Below, piece by piece: positions 25,713 through 35,051 of a DNA stretch of 64,000 nt. Origin of the DNA: Cupriavidus necator A5-1. GTDB taxonomy: Bacteria; Pseudomonadota; Gammaproteobacteria; Burkholderiales; Burkholderiaceae. The DNA is taken from assembly GCF_000744095.1 (NCBI RefSeq), contig NZ_JQLI01000008.1, forward strand, positions 868,001 to 932,000, in the 5' to 3' direction. Position 1 is the stretch's first letter; each line of letters begins with the position of its first letter. A program made the position numbers and the translations under genes. The notes beneath the pieces were generated by a model. It ran no database searches. It worked only from the letters and a program-made list of their open reading frames with translations, and was not told where the DNA came from.

Positions 25713-27268
25713 TCTGCTGGCGGCTCGGTGGGGCGGCGCAGCGTCACGCGGAAATGCGCGCCCGCGAGCCGCGGCGATTGCTGGTAGACGTGGTCGGAAA
25801 TCTGCACATCGCCGCCGTGCTGATGCACGATCTCGCGCACGATGGCCAGGCCCAGGCCGCTGCCTTCGGTATTGGTGCCGAGCACGCGGTAGAACCGCTC
25901 CATCACGCGTTCGCGCTCGGCCGGCGGGATGCCCGGCCCGGTGTCTTCCACGTCCAGGTAGGCGAAGGGCTCGAATGCATCGGCGCTGACACGCACGGTG
26001 GCATGGCCGCCGCGCGGCGTGTAGCGGATGGCGTTGTCGAGCAGGTTGTTCAGCATCTCGGTCAGCATCAGCCGGTTGCCCTGCACCATCACCGGATGGT
26101 CGTCCGCATCCAGCCCCAGGTCGATCTCGCGCGCCCAGGCCTGCGGCAGCCAGTCCTTGACCACCTCGCGCGCCAGCGCCGACAGGTCCAGCGCCGCCAT
26201 GCCGCCGGTGCCGGCCAGGTTCTCCATGCGCGCCAGCGACAGCAGCTGCGTGACCAGGTGCGCGGTGCGCTCCGAGCTGCCGGCGATCTGCGCCAGCGAG
26301 CGCCGCAGCTCTTCCGGCGACTGCTCGCGCTGCGCCAGCTCGGCCTGCATGCGCAGCCCCGCCAGCGGCGTCTTCATCTGGTGCGCGGCATCGGCGATAA
26401 AGCGCTTCTGCGTCTGCACCGACTGGTCCAGTCGCGCCAGCAATTCGTTGAACGAGCCCACCAGCGGCGTGATTTCCTGCGGCGCGGCGCGTTCGTCGAT
26501 GGGGCTGGTGTCGCCCGGGTTGCGCGTGCGGATGCGCTGCTGGATCGCAGTGAGCGGCGCGAGGCCGCGCGACAGCCCGAACCACACCAGCACCACCGCC
26601 AGCGGCAGGATTACGAACTGCGGCAGGATCACGCCCTTGATGATCTCGTTGGCCAGCCGCGCGCGTTTGTCCAGGGTCTCTGCCACCTGTACCAGCACCG
26701 GCTGCGTACCGCTGACTTGCTTGAGGTCGATATAGGTATAGGCGACGCGCACGTCGTTGCCCGCCACGCGGTCATCCCGCAGGGACACCAGGCCCGCATG
26801 GCCCTGGTCCTCCTCGGACGGCAGTGGCAGGTCGTGGTCGCCGGCGATGTACTCGCCGCGCTTGCCCACCACCTGGTAGTAGATGTTGTCGGTCTCGTCG
26901 GCGCGCAGGATCTCGCGCGCCGACAGCGGCAGCTGCAGCGTGACGCGGCCGTTGACCTCGCGCACCTGCTGGGACAGCACGATGGCGCTGGCCTCCAGCG
27001 CGCGGTCGAAGGGGCCGTTGGCGATCGACTTGGCCACCAGGTAGGTCACCGCGATGCTCATTGGCCAGAGCAGCAACAGCGGCGCCAGCATCCAGTCGAG
27101 GATCTCGCCGAACAGCGAGCGCGGCGCCGGATGCGCGGTGCTTTCTTCCAGGTGCGGCAGCGCGTCGGCCAGTTCCTGGTCGGCGGCATCGGCGTCGGGC
27201 GCCGCGGTGGGGGAGGGGGGCGGCACCGCGCGGTGCGGGCGCCGCCAGGGCAGTCGCAGCAGGCTCAT
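25709..27268 (-). CDS. Sensor histidine kinase, TctE-like
   Basis: A 519-residue membrane kinase. It has a cytoplasmic N-terminal tail of about 55 residues, a first transmembrane helix (about 58-80), a TctE-type periplasmic sensor (about 81-215), a second helix (about 220-240) and a HAMP region. The phosphoacceptor motif is ADAAHQMKTPLAG. The ATPase domain has N-box MLNNLLDNAIRYTPRGG, G1 VEDTGPGIP and G2 GSGLGLAIVREI. Homologues control uptake of tricarboxylates and related acids. It lies 70 bases below the response regulator and is coupled to the DUF4212 gene. Confidence 0.93.
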   Translation of the reverse strand: MSLLRLPWRRPHRAVPPPSPTAAPDADAADQELADALPHLEESTAHPAPRSLFGEILDWMLAPLLLLWPMSIAVTYLVAKSIANGPFDRALEASAIVLSQQVREVNGRVTLQLPLSAREILRADETDNIYYQVVGKRGEYIAGDHDLPLPSEEDQGHAGLVSLRDDRVAGNDVRVAYTYIDLKQVSGTQPVLVQVAETLDKRARLANEIIKGVILPQFVILPLAVVLVWFGLSRGLAPLTAIQQRIRTRNPGDTSPIDERAAPQEITPLVGSFNELLARLDQSVQTQKRFIADAAHQMKTPLAGLRMQAELAQREQSPEELRRSLAQIAGSSERTAHLVTQLLSLARMENLAGTGGMAALDLSALAREVVKDWLPQAWAREIDLGLDADDHPVMVQGNRLMLTEMLNNLLDNAIRYTPRGGHATVRVSADAFEPFAYLDVEDTGPGIPPAERERVMERFYRVLGTNTEGSGLGLAIVREIVHQHGGDVQISDHVYQQSPRLAGAHFRVTLRRPTEPPAE

Positions 27269-27338
27269 CTCGACGGTGTGGGCTCAGGTCCGGTCGCGGG
27301 TTCGCCTGCGGAGAAATGAAATCGGCGGACGGAGTTTG

Positions 27339-28028
<690 letters not shown>

Positions 28029-28085
28029 GGTTGTCTCCACCCGTGGCCGGCATAGCCGGCGCCACCGGAATGGGCGCGATGGGGC

Positions 28086-28114
28086 TTGCCAAGCATACTG
28101 TTTTTTTATACAGT
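28086..28114 (+). promoter_or_regulatory. Sigma-70 promoter of recA
   Basis: TTGCCA at 28086-28091 and TACAGT at 28109-28114 are separated by 17 bases. The LexA box covers the spacer and the -10, the expected layout for repression. Confidence 0.6.
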
Positions 28115-28115
28115 A
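28096..28115. promoter_or_regulatory. LexA operator (SOS box) of recA
   Basis: The 20-base site has the form TACTG-N10-CAGTA with a T/A-only centre, differing from the E. coli consensus only in the central region. It stands 150 bases before the recA ATG, with the divergent response regulator gene starting 68 bases away on the other side. Confidence 0.9.
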
Positions 28116-28265
28116 CCCGCAATTCCACACGGGCTGCCGGGCGCGTCATAATTTGCATGTCCGCAGCGTGGCCGCGCAGATAGTCGGGCCCGCGGCGCTG
28201 ACTCCGGAAAAGCCGGGGCCGCGCCACATGCGGCCTATTTATACACCATTGATTCAAGGACGACC

Positions 28266-29324
<1,059 letters not shown>

Positions 29325-29354
29325 TCCCGCCAGCGGCCGCTGCAGCAGCCGGAA

Positions 29355-29391
29355 AGGCCGGAGCATCGCCGATGCGCCGGCCTTTTTGCTT
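29355..29391 (+). terminator. Rho-independent terminator after recA
   Basis: Stem AGGCCGG/CCGGCCT encloses an inner stem GCATC/GATGC with a GCC loop, followed by a T-run. It probably attenuates transcription into recX. Confidence 0.85.
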
Positions 29392-29438
29392 TGGCTGCAT
29401 GACGCAGCGCCAGCCCATGCCAATGCCCTGACCCTTCG

Positions 29439-29915
29439 ATGGCAACCCGTCCCCCGCTTTCCCTGAAGGCCCGCGCCGTCGGCTACCTGTCGCGCCGCGA
29501 GCACAGCCGTGCCGAGCTGGCGCGCAAGCTCGCGCCGCATGCCGAGTCGCCCGAGCAGCTCGAGCAGCTGCTGGACGCGCTCGAGCGCGAGAACTGGCTG
29601 TCCAACCAGCGCTTTGCCGACAGCCTGGTGCATCGCCGCGGCGCCCGCTATGGCACCGCCCGGGTCATGCAGGAAGCCAAGACCCACAAGCTGGGCAGCG
29701 AACAGCTCGGCGAACTGCAGGACCGGCTGCGCGCCACCGAGACCGAGCGCGCGCGCGAGGTCTGGCGCAAGCGTTTCGGGTCGCCGCCGGCGACGCCCGA
29801 GGAGCGGGCCAAACAGGTCCGCTTCATGGTGGCGCGGGGGTTCTCGCGTTCCGTGGTCGGCAAGATCATCCAGGGCGCGGACGACGACTACGGCGACGAA
29901 GGCGACGCCGGCTGA
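29439..29915 (+). CDS. recX: Regulatory protein RecX
   Basis: A 158-residue alpha-helical RecX, which binds RecA filaments and inhibits strand exchange and co-protease action. Three tandem three-helix repeats are visible. The first is KARAVGYLSRREHSRAELARKL, the second starts near ENWLSNQRFADSLVHRR and the third near RAREVWRKRFGS. Length is normal. It lies behind the recA terminator, so it is probably expressed by read-through at low level, as in E. coli. Confidence 0.92.
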   Translation: MATRPPLSLKARAVGYLSRREHSRAELARKLAPHAESPEQLEQLLDALERENWLSNQRFADSLVHRRGARYGTARVMQEAKTHKLGSEQLGELQDRLRATETERAREVWRKRFGSPPATPEERAKQVRFMVARGFSRSVVGKIIQGADDDYGDEGDAG

Positions 29916-30256
29916 CCCGCCGTGGGGTGGCGTACGCGCCATTTTCCGCTCGATTACCTGCACTGCCGTAAGGGTGTATTGGCTGCACCGCGCGCTGCAT
30001 TGCGCCATCGGCCGTTGGCTCGGCGCTGCGCGGCAGCGCCCTGATCAAGGCGTTTATGGCCGCTGCCGCTGGTGCGTTGCGGCAATACCATCACGACTTC
30101 TACTGCGCCCATGGTCGCCCGACAATGCGCGGCGACAGTCGCGGCGCAAGGATGTTCCCGGGCAACGCGGCGCGGCATGTTAAACTCCCCGGGTTATTCG
30201 GTGCTCCGGCACCGCCGTTCCCGAGCCCCCCAGCGTTCCGTTATTCCAGCCTGGCC
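29916..30256. other. Intergenic region between recX and the DUF2889 gene
   Basis: These 341 GC-rich bases have several weak direct and inverted GC motifs but no RNA gene, repeat family, or small ORF with a ribosome site that I can support. The promoter for the next gene should be here. Confidence 0.35.
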
Positions 30257-30961
30257 ATGCCTCTGTCCCAGCCCGTCAACCGCTCCCCGCGCCACCGCCG
30301 TACCATCACGGCCGATGCGTACCAGAGGGAGGACGGCCTGTGGGATATCGAGGTGCGCCTGACCGACACCAAGCCCCGCGACATCGAACTTGCCGGCGAC
30401 CGCATCCGCCCGGTGGGCCAGCCCCTGCACGACCTGTGGCTGCGCATCACGATCGACGAGGACATGACGGTACTGGACGCCGAGGCTTGCTCGGACTGGG
30501 TGCCGTACCCGTCGCATTGCGACACCATCGGCCCGGCCTACCGCGAGCTGATCGGGCTGAACCTGCTCAAGGGCTTCCGCAAGGCGGTGCGCGAACGCCT
30601 GGGCGGCATGAAGGGCTGCTCGCACCTGACCGAGGCCGCCGGCGTGCTGCCCAGTACGGCGATCCAGGCCTTTGCCGGCGAGGTCATCAATATCCGCGAC
30701 AACGGCGAGGACGATCCGAATCCGGAGCCGCCCTATCAGTTGAACGGCTGCCACGCCCTGCGTTTCGATGGCGAGGTGGTCCGAGAGTTTTACCCGCGCT
30801 GGTATGGTCACCAGCCGACGCCCAAGGCACGGGCCGAGGCAGCGCCTGCCGTCGCGACTGCGCCTCAGGCGCCGCCCGCGGCCAATGGCGACCGCGGTGG
30901 TCACCCAAACGACGGCAACGACGCTGTCCCGGCCGACCGGCCAACCGGCACCTCCGGCTGA
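30257..30961 (+). CDS. DUF2889 domain protein
   Basis: A 234-residue protein of DUF2889, a family of unknown function common in Burkholderiales. Conserved-looking blocks are SPRHRRTITADAYQREDGLW, DIEVRLTDTKPRDIEL and the cysteine-containing stretch GLNLLKGFRKAVRERLGGMK-GCSHLTE. It is probably cytoplasmic: no signal or membrane segment is seen. The last 50 residues are low-complexity Ala/Pro-rich. The ATG at 30257 is the first before the conserved start; no strong ribosome site marks it, so an earlier start is possible. sucC follows after 91 bases. Confidence 0.8.
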   Translation: MPLSQPVNRSPRHRRTITADAYQREDGLWDIEVRLTDTKPRDIELAGDRIRPVGQPLHDLWLRITIDEDMTVLDAEACSDWVPYPSHCDTIGPAYRELIGLNLLKGFRKAVRERLGGMKGCSHLTEAAGVLPSTAIQAFAGEVINIRDNGEDDPNPEPPYQLNGCHALRFDGEVVREFYPRWYGHQPTPKARAEAAPAVATAPQAPPAANGDRGGHPNDGNDAVPADRPTGTSG

Positions 30962-31052
30962 TTCTCAGGATCGGCCAGCCAGACGAGAGAGTTCGTCTCC
31001 TTTTTCAGATTCTTCCCTTCTACCTTTTACGCCTACCCGAAAGGAAACACGC

Positions 31053-32219
31053 ATGAATATCCATGAGTATCAAGGCAAGGAAATCCTGCGCAAATACAAT
31101 GTGCCGGTTCCGCGCGGCATCCCCGCGTTCTCGGTTGACGAGGCCCTGAAGGCCGCAGAACAACTCGGCGGCCCGGTGTGGGTTGTCAAGGCGCAGATTC
31201 ATGCGGGTGGCCGCGGCAAGGGCGGCGGCGTCAAGGTTGCCAAGAGCATCGAGGACGTCAAGACCTATGCTTCGAACATCCTGGGCATGCAACTGGTCAC
31301 GCACCAGACCGGCCCGGAAGGCAAGAAGGTCAACCGCCTGCTGATCGAAGAAGGCGCCGACATCAAGAAGGAACTGTACGTTTCGCTGGTGGTGGACCGC
31401 GTTTCGCAGAAGGTCGCGCTGATGGCCTCGAGCGAAGGCGGCATGGACATCGAAGAAGTCGCTGCCCACACCCCGGAAAAGATCCACACCCTGATCATCG
31501 AGCCGTCGGTCGGCCTGACCGACGCTGAAGCCGACGACATCGCCCGCAAGATCGGCGTGCCCGACGCGAGCGTGGCGCAAGCCCGCCAGGCCCTGCAAGG
31601 CCTGTACAAGGCGTTCTATGAAACCGACGCTTCGCTGGCTGAAATCAACCCGCTGATCCTGACCGGCGACGGCAAGGTCATCGCGCTGGACGCCAAGTTC
31701 AACTTCGACTCGAACGCGCTGTTCCGTCACCCGGAAATCGTCGCCTACCGCGACCTGGATGAAGAAGACGCCAACGAAATCGAAGCCTCGAAGTTCGACC
31801 TGGCCTACATCTCGCTGGACGGCAACATCGGCTGCCTGGTGAACGGCGCCGGCTTGGCCATGGCCACCATGGACACCATCAAGCTGTTCGGCGGCGAGCC
31901 GGCCAACTTCCTCGACGTGGGCGGCGGTGCCACCACCGAGAAGGTGACCGAAGCCTTCAAGCTGATGCTGAGCAACCCGAACGTGCAGGCCATCCTGGTC
32001 AACATCTTCGGCGGCATCATGCGTTGCGACGTGATCGCCGAAGGCGTGATCTCCGCGTCCAAGGCCGTGCACCTGACGGTGCCGCTGGTCGTGCGCATGA
32101 AGGGCACCAACGAAGACCTCGGCAAGAAGATGCTGGCCGACTCGGGCCTGCCCATCATCTCGGCCGACACGATGGAAGAAGCCGCCCAGAAGGTGGTGGC
32201 CGCTGCCGCTGGCAAGTAA
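31053..32219 (+). CDS. sucC: Succinyl-CoA synthetase, beta subunit (ADP-forming)
   Basis: The 388-residue beta subunit, with ATP-grasp fold, of the TCA-cycle enzyme that makes succinate and ATP from succinyl-CoA. It begins MNIHEYQGKEILRKYNVPVP, has the ATP-grasp glycine loop AQIHAGGRGKGGGV, and the C-terminal CoA-ligase block NIFGGIMRCDVIAEG. The start is fixed by AAGGA 7 bases before the ATG. Longer open frames upstream are not coding. The sucD start follows 98 bases after the stop. Codon use (strong C/G third positions) fits high expression. Confidence 0.98.
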   Translation: MNIHEYQGKEILRKYNVPVPRGIPAFSVDEALKAAEQLGGPVWVVKAQIHAGGRGKGGGVKVAKSIEDVKTYASNILGMQLVTHQTGPEGKKVNRLLIEEGADIKKELYVSLVVDRVSQKVALMASSEGGMDIEEVAAHTPEKIHTLIIEPSVGLTDAEADDIARKIGVPDASVAQARQALQGLYKAFYETDASLAEINPLILTGDGKVIALDAKFNFDSNALFRHPEIVAYRDLDEEDANEIEASKFDLAYISLDGNIGCLVNGAGLAMATMDTIKLFGGEPANFLDVGGGATTEKVTEAFKLMLSNPNVQAILVNIFGGIMRCDVIAEGVISASKAVHLTVPLVVRMKGTNEDLGKKMLADSGLPIISADTMEEAAQKVVAAAAGK

Positions 32220-32317
32220 GCCGTCGCACGAACGCAACCATACGCGAACGCGAGCGGTGCGCAGGCGCTCCTTGAGCCCTTGCGCGCGCCGCTCGTAGCC
32301 AAGCAAAGGATTACAGC

Positions 32318-33199
32318 ATGTCGATTCTGATCAACAAAGACACCAAGGTCATCACCCAGGGCATCACCGGCAAGACCGGCCAGTTCCACACCCGTGGCTG
32401 CCGCGACTACGCCAACGGCAAGAACGCCTTCGTAGCAGGCGTGAACCCCAAGAAGGCCGGCGAAGACTTCGAAGGCATTCCCATCTACGCCAGCGTCAAG
32501 GACGCCAAGGCCCAGACCGGCGCCACCGTGTCGGTCATCTACGTGCCGCCCGCAGGCGCCGCTGCCGCAATCTGGGAAGCCGTTGACGCCGACCTGGACC
32601 TGGTGGTCTGCATTACCGAAGGCATCCCCGTGCGCGACATGATGGAAGTCAAGGACCGCATGCGCCGCGAGAAGAAGAAGACCCTGCTGCTGGGACCGAA
32701 CTGCCCGGGCCTGATCACGCCGGACGAAATCAAGATCGGCATCATGCCGGGTCACATCCACAAGAAGGGCCGCATCGGCGTGGTGTCGCGCTCGGGCACG
32801 CTGACGTATGAAGCCGTGGGCCAGCTGACCGCGCTGGGCCTGGGCCAGTCGTCGGCTGTCGGCATCGGTGGCGACCCCATCAACGGCCTGAAGCACATCG
32901 ACGTGATGAAGATGTTCAACGACGATCCGGAAACGGACGCCGTGGTCATGATCGGTGAGATCGGCGGTCCGGACGAAGCCAACGCGGCCAACTGGATCAA
33001 GGACAACATGAAGAAGCCGGTGGTTGGCTTCATCGCTGGCGTGACCGCGCCTCCGGGCAAGCGCATGGGCCACGCCGGCGCGCTGATCTCGGGCGGTGCC
33101 GACACCGCCCAGGCCAAGCTGGAGATCATGGAAGCCTGCGGTATCAAGGTGACCAAGAACCCGTCCGAAATGGGCCGCCTGCTGAAGGCAATGCTGTAA
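32318..33199 (+). CDS. sucD: Succinyl-CoA synthetase, alpha subunit
   Basis: The 293-residue alpha subunit, which binds CoA and carries the phospho-histidine. The N-terminal Rossmann block is VITQGITGKTGQFHTRGCRD. The active-site histidine lies in GVTAPPGKRMGHAGALISGG. AAGGA stands 7 bases before the ATG. It forms an operon with sucC. No terminator with a clear T-run is seen before the TerC-type gene, 248 bases on. Confidence 0.98.
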   Translation: MSILINKDTKVITQGITGKTGQFHTRGCRDYANGKNAFVAGVNPKKAGEDFEGIPIYASVKDAKAQTGATVSVIYVPPAGAAAAIWEAVDADLDLVVCITEGIPVRDMMEVKDRMRREKKKTLLLGPNCPGLITPDEIKIGIMPGHIHKKGRIGVVSRSGTLTYEAVGQLTALGLGQSSAVGIGGDPINGLKHIDVMKMFNDDPETDAVVMIGEIGGPDEANAANWIKDNMKKPVVGFIAGVTAPPGKRMGHAGALISGGADTAQAKLEIMEACGIKVTKNPSEMGRLLKAML

Positions 33200-33447
33200 T
33201 TGCTGAGTGCTTTCGAGCACGTCGTCGCCGCCGCGCGGCAATGACGAGACATTTGCCCCCGCCCCGTGCGGGGGCAATGTCGTTCTGGCGCGCCGCTTCT
33301 TAGGGTATGTCCCAAGCCGCCCCGGCCGGGGTTTGAAATGGAATCGAAAGGTTCGTGCGTTAAATAGTCATGTCTGTGTTTTCAGACATCCGAATCGCCG
33401 TCACATGACGCGTTCGGGCCAATAGATAGAACTCGAGGAGCCTCCCC

Positions 33448-34143
33448 GTGGAACTGCTGTCTTCCACCACATTCTGGATTGCGTTGGGATCGATCATCCT
33501 GACCAACATCGTCCTGTCCGGCGACAACGCGGTGGTGATCGCGCTCGCCTCGCGCAACCTGCCGCCCGCCCAGCAGAAGAAAGCCATCTTCTGGGGCAGC
33601 GCTGCCGCCATCATCATGCGCGTGGTGCTGACCGTGGCCGCGGTCAAGCTGCTGAGCCTGCCGTACCTGAAGATCATCGGCGCCGTGCTGCTGGTCTATA
33701 TCGGCGTGCAGCTGCTGACCGGCGATGACGACGAGGAAGGCCACGACGCCAAGGACAATATCTGGGCCGCGGTCCGCACCATCCTGATCGCCGACCTGGT
33801 GATGTCGCTGGACAACGTGGTCGCCGTGGCCGCCGCCGCGCAGAAGGGCCCCGAGGGCAGCCAGCTGATGCTGCTGATCATCGGCCTGGGCCTGTCGATT
33901 CCGCTGATCGTGTTCGGCAGCACGCTGCTGCTGAAGGTGATGGAACGCTTCCCGGTCATCATTGTGCTGGGCGCCGCGCTGCTGGGCTACCTGGCTGGCG
34001 AGATGCTGGTAAGCGATCCGGTTGACGCAGCCTGGTTCGAGGTCCACGTGCCGCATGCCCACCTGGTATTTGGCGCTGCGGGCGCGATTCTGGTGGTGAT
34101 CCTGGGCAAGCTGCTGAGCCGCCGGTCGGCGCAGACGGCCTGA
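33448..34143 (+). CDS. TerC-family integral membrane protein (YjbE type)
   Basis: A 231-residue protein with about seven transmembrane helices of the TerC family, which includes metal-ion exporters (Mn in several bacteria). The repeated TerC signature is LTNIVLSGDNAVVIALA in helix 1-2 and DLVMSLDNVVAVAAAA in helix 4; their aspartates likely bind metal. An acidic cytoplasmic loop (GDDDEEGHDAKDN) sits between the halves. The start is a GTG, with GAGGAG 8 bases before it. I looked for a yybP-ykoY manganese riboswitch upstream and did not find one. The substrate is unproven. Confidence 0.88.
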   Translation: MELLSSTTFWIALGSIILTNIVLSGDNAVVIALASRNLPPAQQKKAIFWGSAAAIIMRVVLTVAAVKLLSLPYLKIIGAVLLVYIGVQLLTGDDDEEGHDAKDNIWAAVRTILIADLVMSLDNVVAVAAAAQKGPEGSQLMLLIIGLGLSIPLIVFGSTLLLKVMERFPVIIVLGAALLGYLAGEMLVSDPVDAAWFEVHVPHAHLVFGAAGAILVVILGKLLSRRSAQTA

Positions 34144-34164
34144 CGGGGTCTTTCCCTAGCCGAG

Positions 34165-34192
34165 AAGGGCGGCCTGCTGGCCGCCCTTTTTT
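34165..34192 (+). terminator. Terminator after the TerC-family gene
   Basis: Stem GGGCGGCC/GGCCGCCC with TGCT loop, followed by six T residues. Confidence 0.88.
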
Positions 34193-34256
34193 GTTGGTGT
34201 CCGGGTACCGCCGCTGTCGGTGGCCTGGCCAACTAACTCATGTGAGTGATCGCACA

Positions 34257-34350
34257 TTTTGTCGTTTTGCCTGGTGGTAGCGGGCATAGGTGACAAATTT
34301 TGGCGCTTGCCGCTGGCAACCCCCTGCCGGCTGACGAAATTTGTCGCTTT
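34257..34350 (+). promoter_or_regulatory. Repeated TTTGTC boxes upstream of the pilA promoter, possible PilR sites
   Basis: Three copies of a TTTGTC-type box occur: TTTTGTCG at 34257-34264, the inverted TGACAAATTT at 34291-34300, and AAATTTGTCG at 34337-34346. TGTC is the core of PilR sites in Pseudomonas. They stand 30-120 bases upstream of a sigma-54-type promoter, the normal place for enhancer sites. Binding by PilR is inferred. Confidence 0.45.
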
Positions 34351-34377
34351 TTACCCCCTTCGGATGGGGGAGGCGGC

Positions 34378-34393
34378 TGGCACACTTACTGCT
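34378..34393 (+). promoter_or_regulatory. Sigma-54 (RpoN) promoter of pilA
   Basis: TGGCACACTTACTGCT matches TGGCAC-N5-TTGCW with one mismatch (C for T before GC), and the GG and GC are correctly spaced. It ends 69 bases before the pilA ATG. RpoN control of pilA is known in Pseudomonas. Confidence 0.7.
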
Positions 34394-34462
34394 CAATGGT
34401 TCCCGCGTCACGAAACCGAAGACGTGCAACGCTTAACCAAAATCTCTTCGAGGGGTCAAATC

Positions 34463-34957
34463 ATGCAACGGGTACAACAACTGAAGAAGCTGGGCCGTCG
34501 AGTCCAGAAGGGCTTTACGCTGATCGAACTGATGATCGTGGTGGCGATCATTGGTATTTTGGCGGCGATCGCGATTCCGCAGTATCAGGATTACGTGACG
34601 CGTAGCCGGTGGTCGAGTCCTCTGACGGAGATTGCGCCGTTGAAGCAGGCGATCGCCCAGTGTGCGCAAGTCTCGGGTGGGGACCTGACCGCTTGCGGAA
34701 CTCTCGTCCAGCTCACCGCTGCGACCGGTTACCCGGCAGTACCCGCGCCCGTCGGCGTCACCTTGCTGTTTGGCGCAGGCGCGCCCACGGCACCCACCGT
34801 TACTACAACTACCATTCAGCTGACTGCAACGGCCAACAACCTGGGTCTGGCGAACGGATGTGTGGTGACTCTGACCGGCACCAGCAATGCGAACTCGATT
34901 ACTTGGGCCGGTGTGACTACGGGCGGTACTTGCACGCGTGCGCAGACGGGTATCTAA
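34463..34957 (+). CDS. pilA: Type IV pilin (major pilin PilA)
   Basis: A 164-residue type IVa prepilin. It has a 17-residue basic leader, the prepilin peptidase site after Gly17 (QKG|FTLIELM) with Glu at mature position 5, and the hydrophobic assembly helix IVVAIIGILAAIAIPQYQDYV. The body has a Thr-rich central stretch and a C-terminal disulfide loop between the Cys of GCVVTLTG and that of GGTCTRAQ. The start follows GAGGGG. It is preceded by a sigma-54-type promoter, ends in its own terminator, and is followed by a PglL-type glycosylation ligase, so the pilin is probably O-glycosylated. Confidence 0.96.
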   Translation: MQRVQQLKKLGRRVQKGFTLIELMIVVAIIGILAAIAIPQYQDYVTRSRWSSPLTEIAPLKQAIAQCAQVSGGDLTACGTLVQLTAATGYPAVPAPVGVTLLFGAGAPTAPTVTTTTIQLTATANNLGLANGCVVTLTGTSNANSITWAGVTTGGTCTRAQTGI

Positions 34958-34974
34958 GTACCGACTGCCACAAG

Positions 34975-34999
34975 AAAAAGCGCCTTCGGGCGCTTTTTC
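34975..34999 (+). terminator. Terminator after pilA
   Basis: Stem AGCGCC/GGCGCT with a TTCG tetraloop, A-run before and T-run after. It keeps most pilA transcripts separate from the ligase gene. Confidence 0.9.
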
Positions 35000-35051
35000 T
35001 TTGCCCAGCCCCCAAGCTATCATGCGCCTTTTCCCCTAAACAGGCGCCCCG

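Noticed and set aside
33200..33447. yybP-ykoY manganese riboswitch before the TerC-family gene
   Set aside because: The conserved core and stem pattern could not be found in the leader; a weaker or different control is possible.
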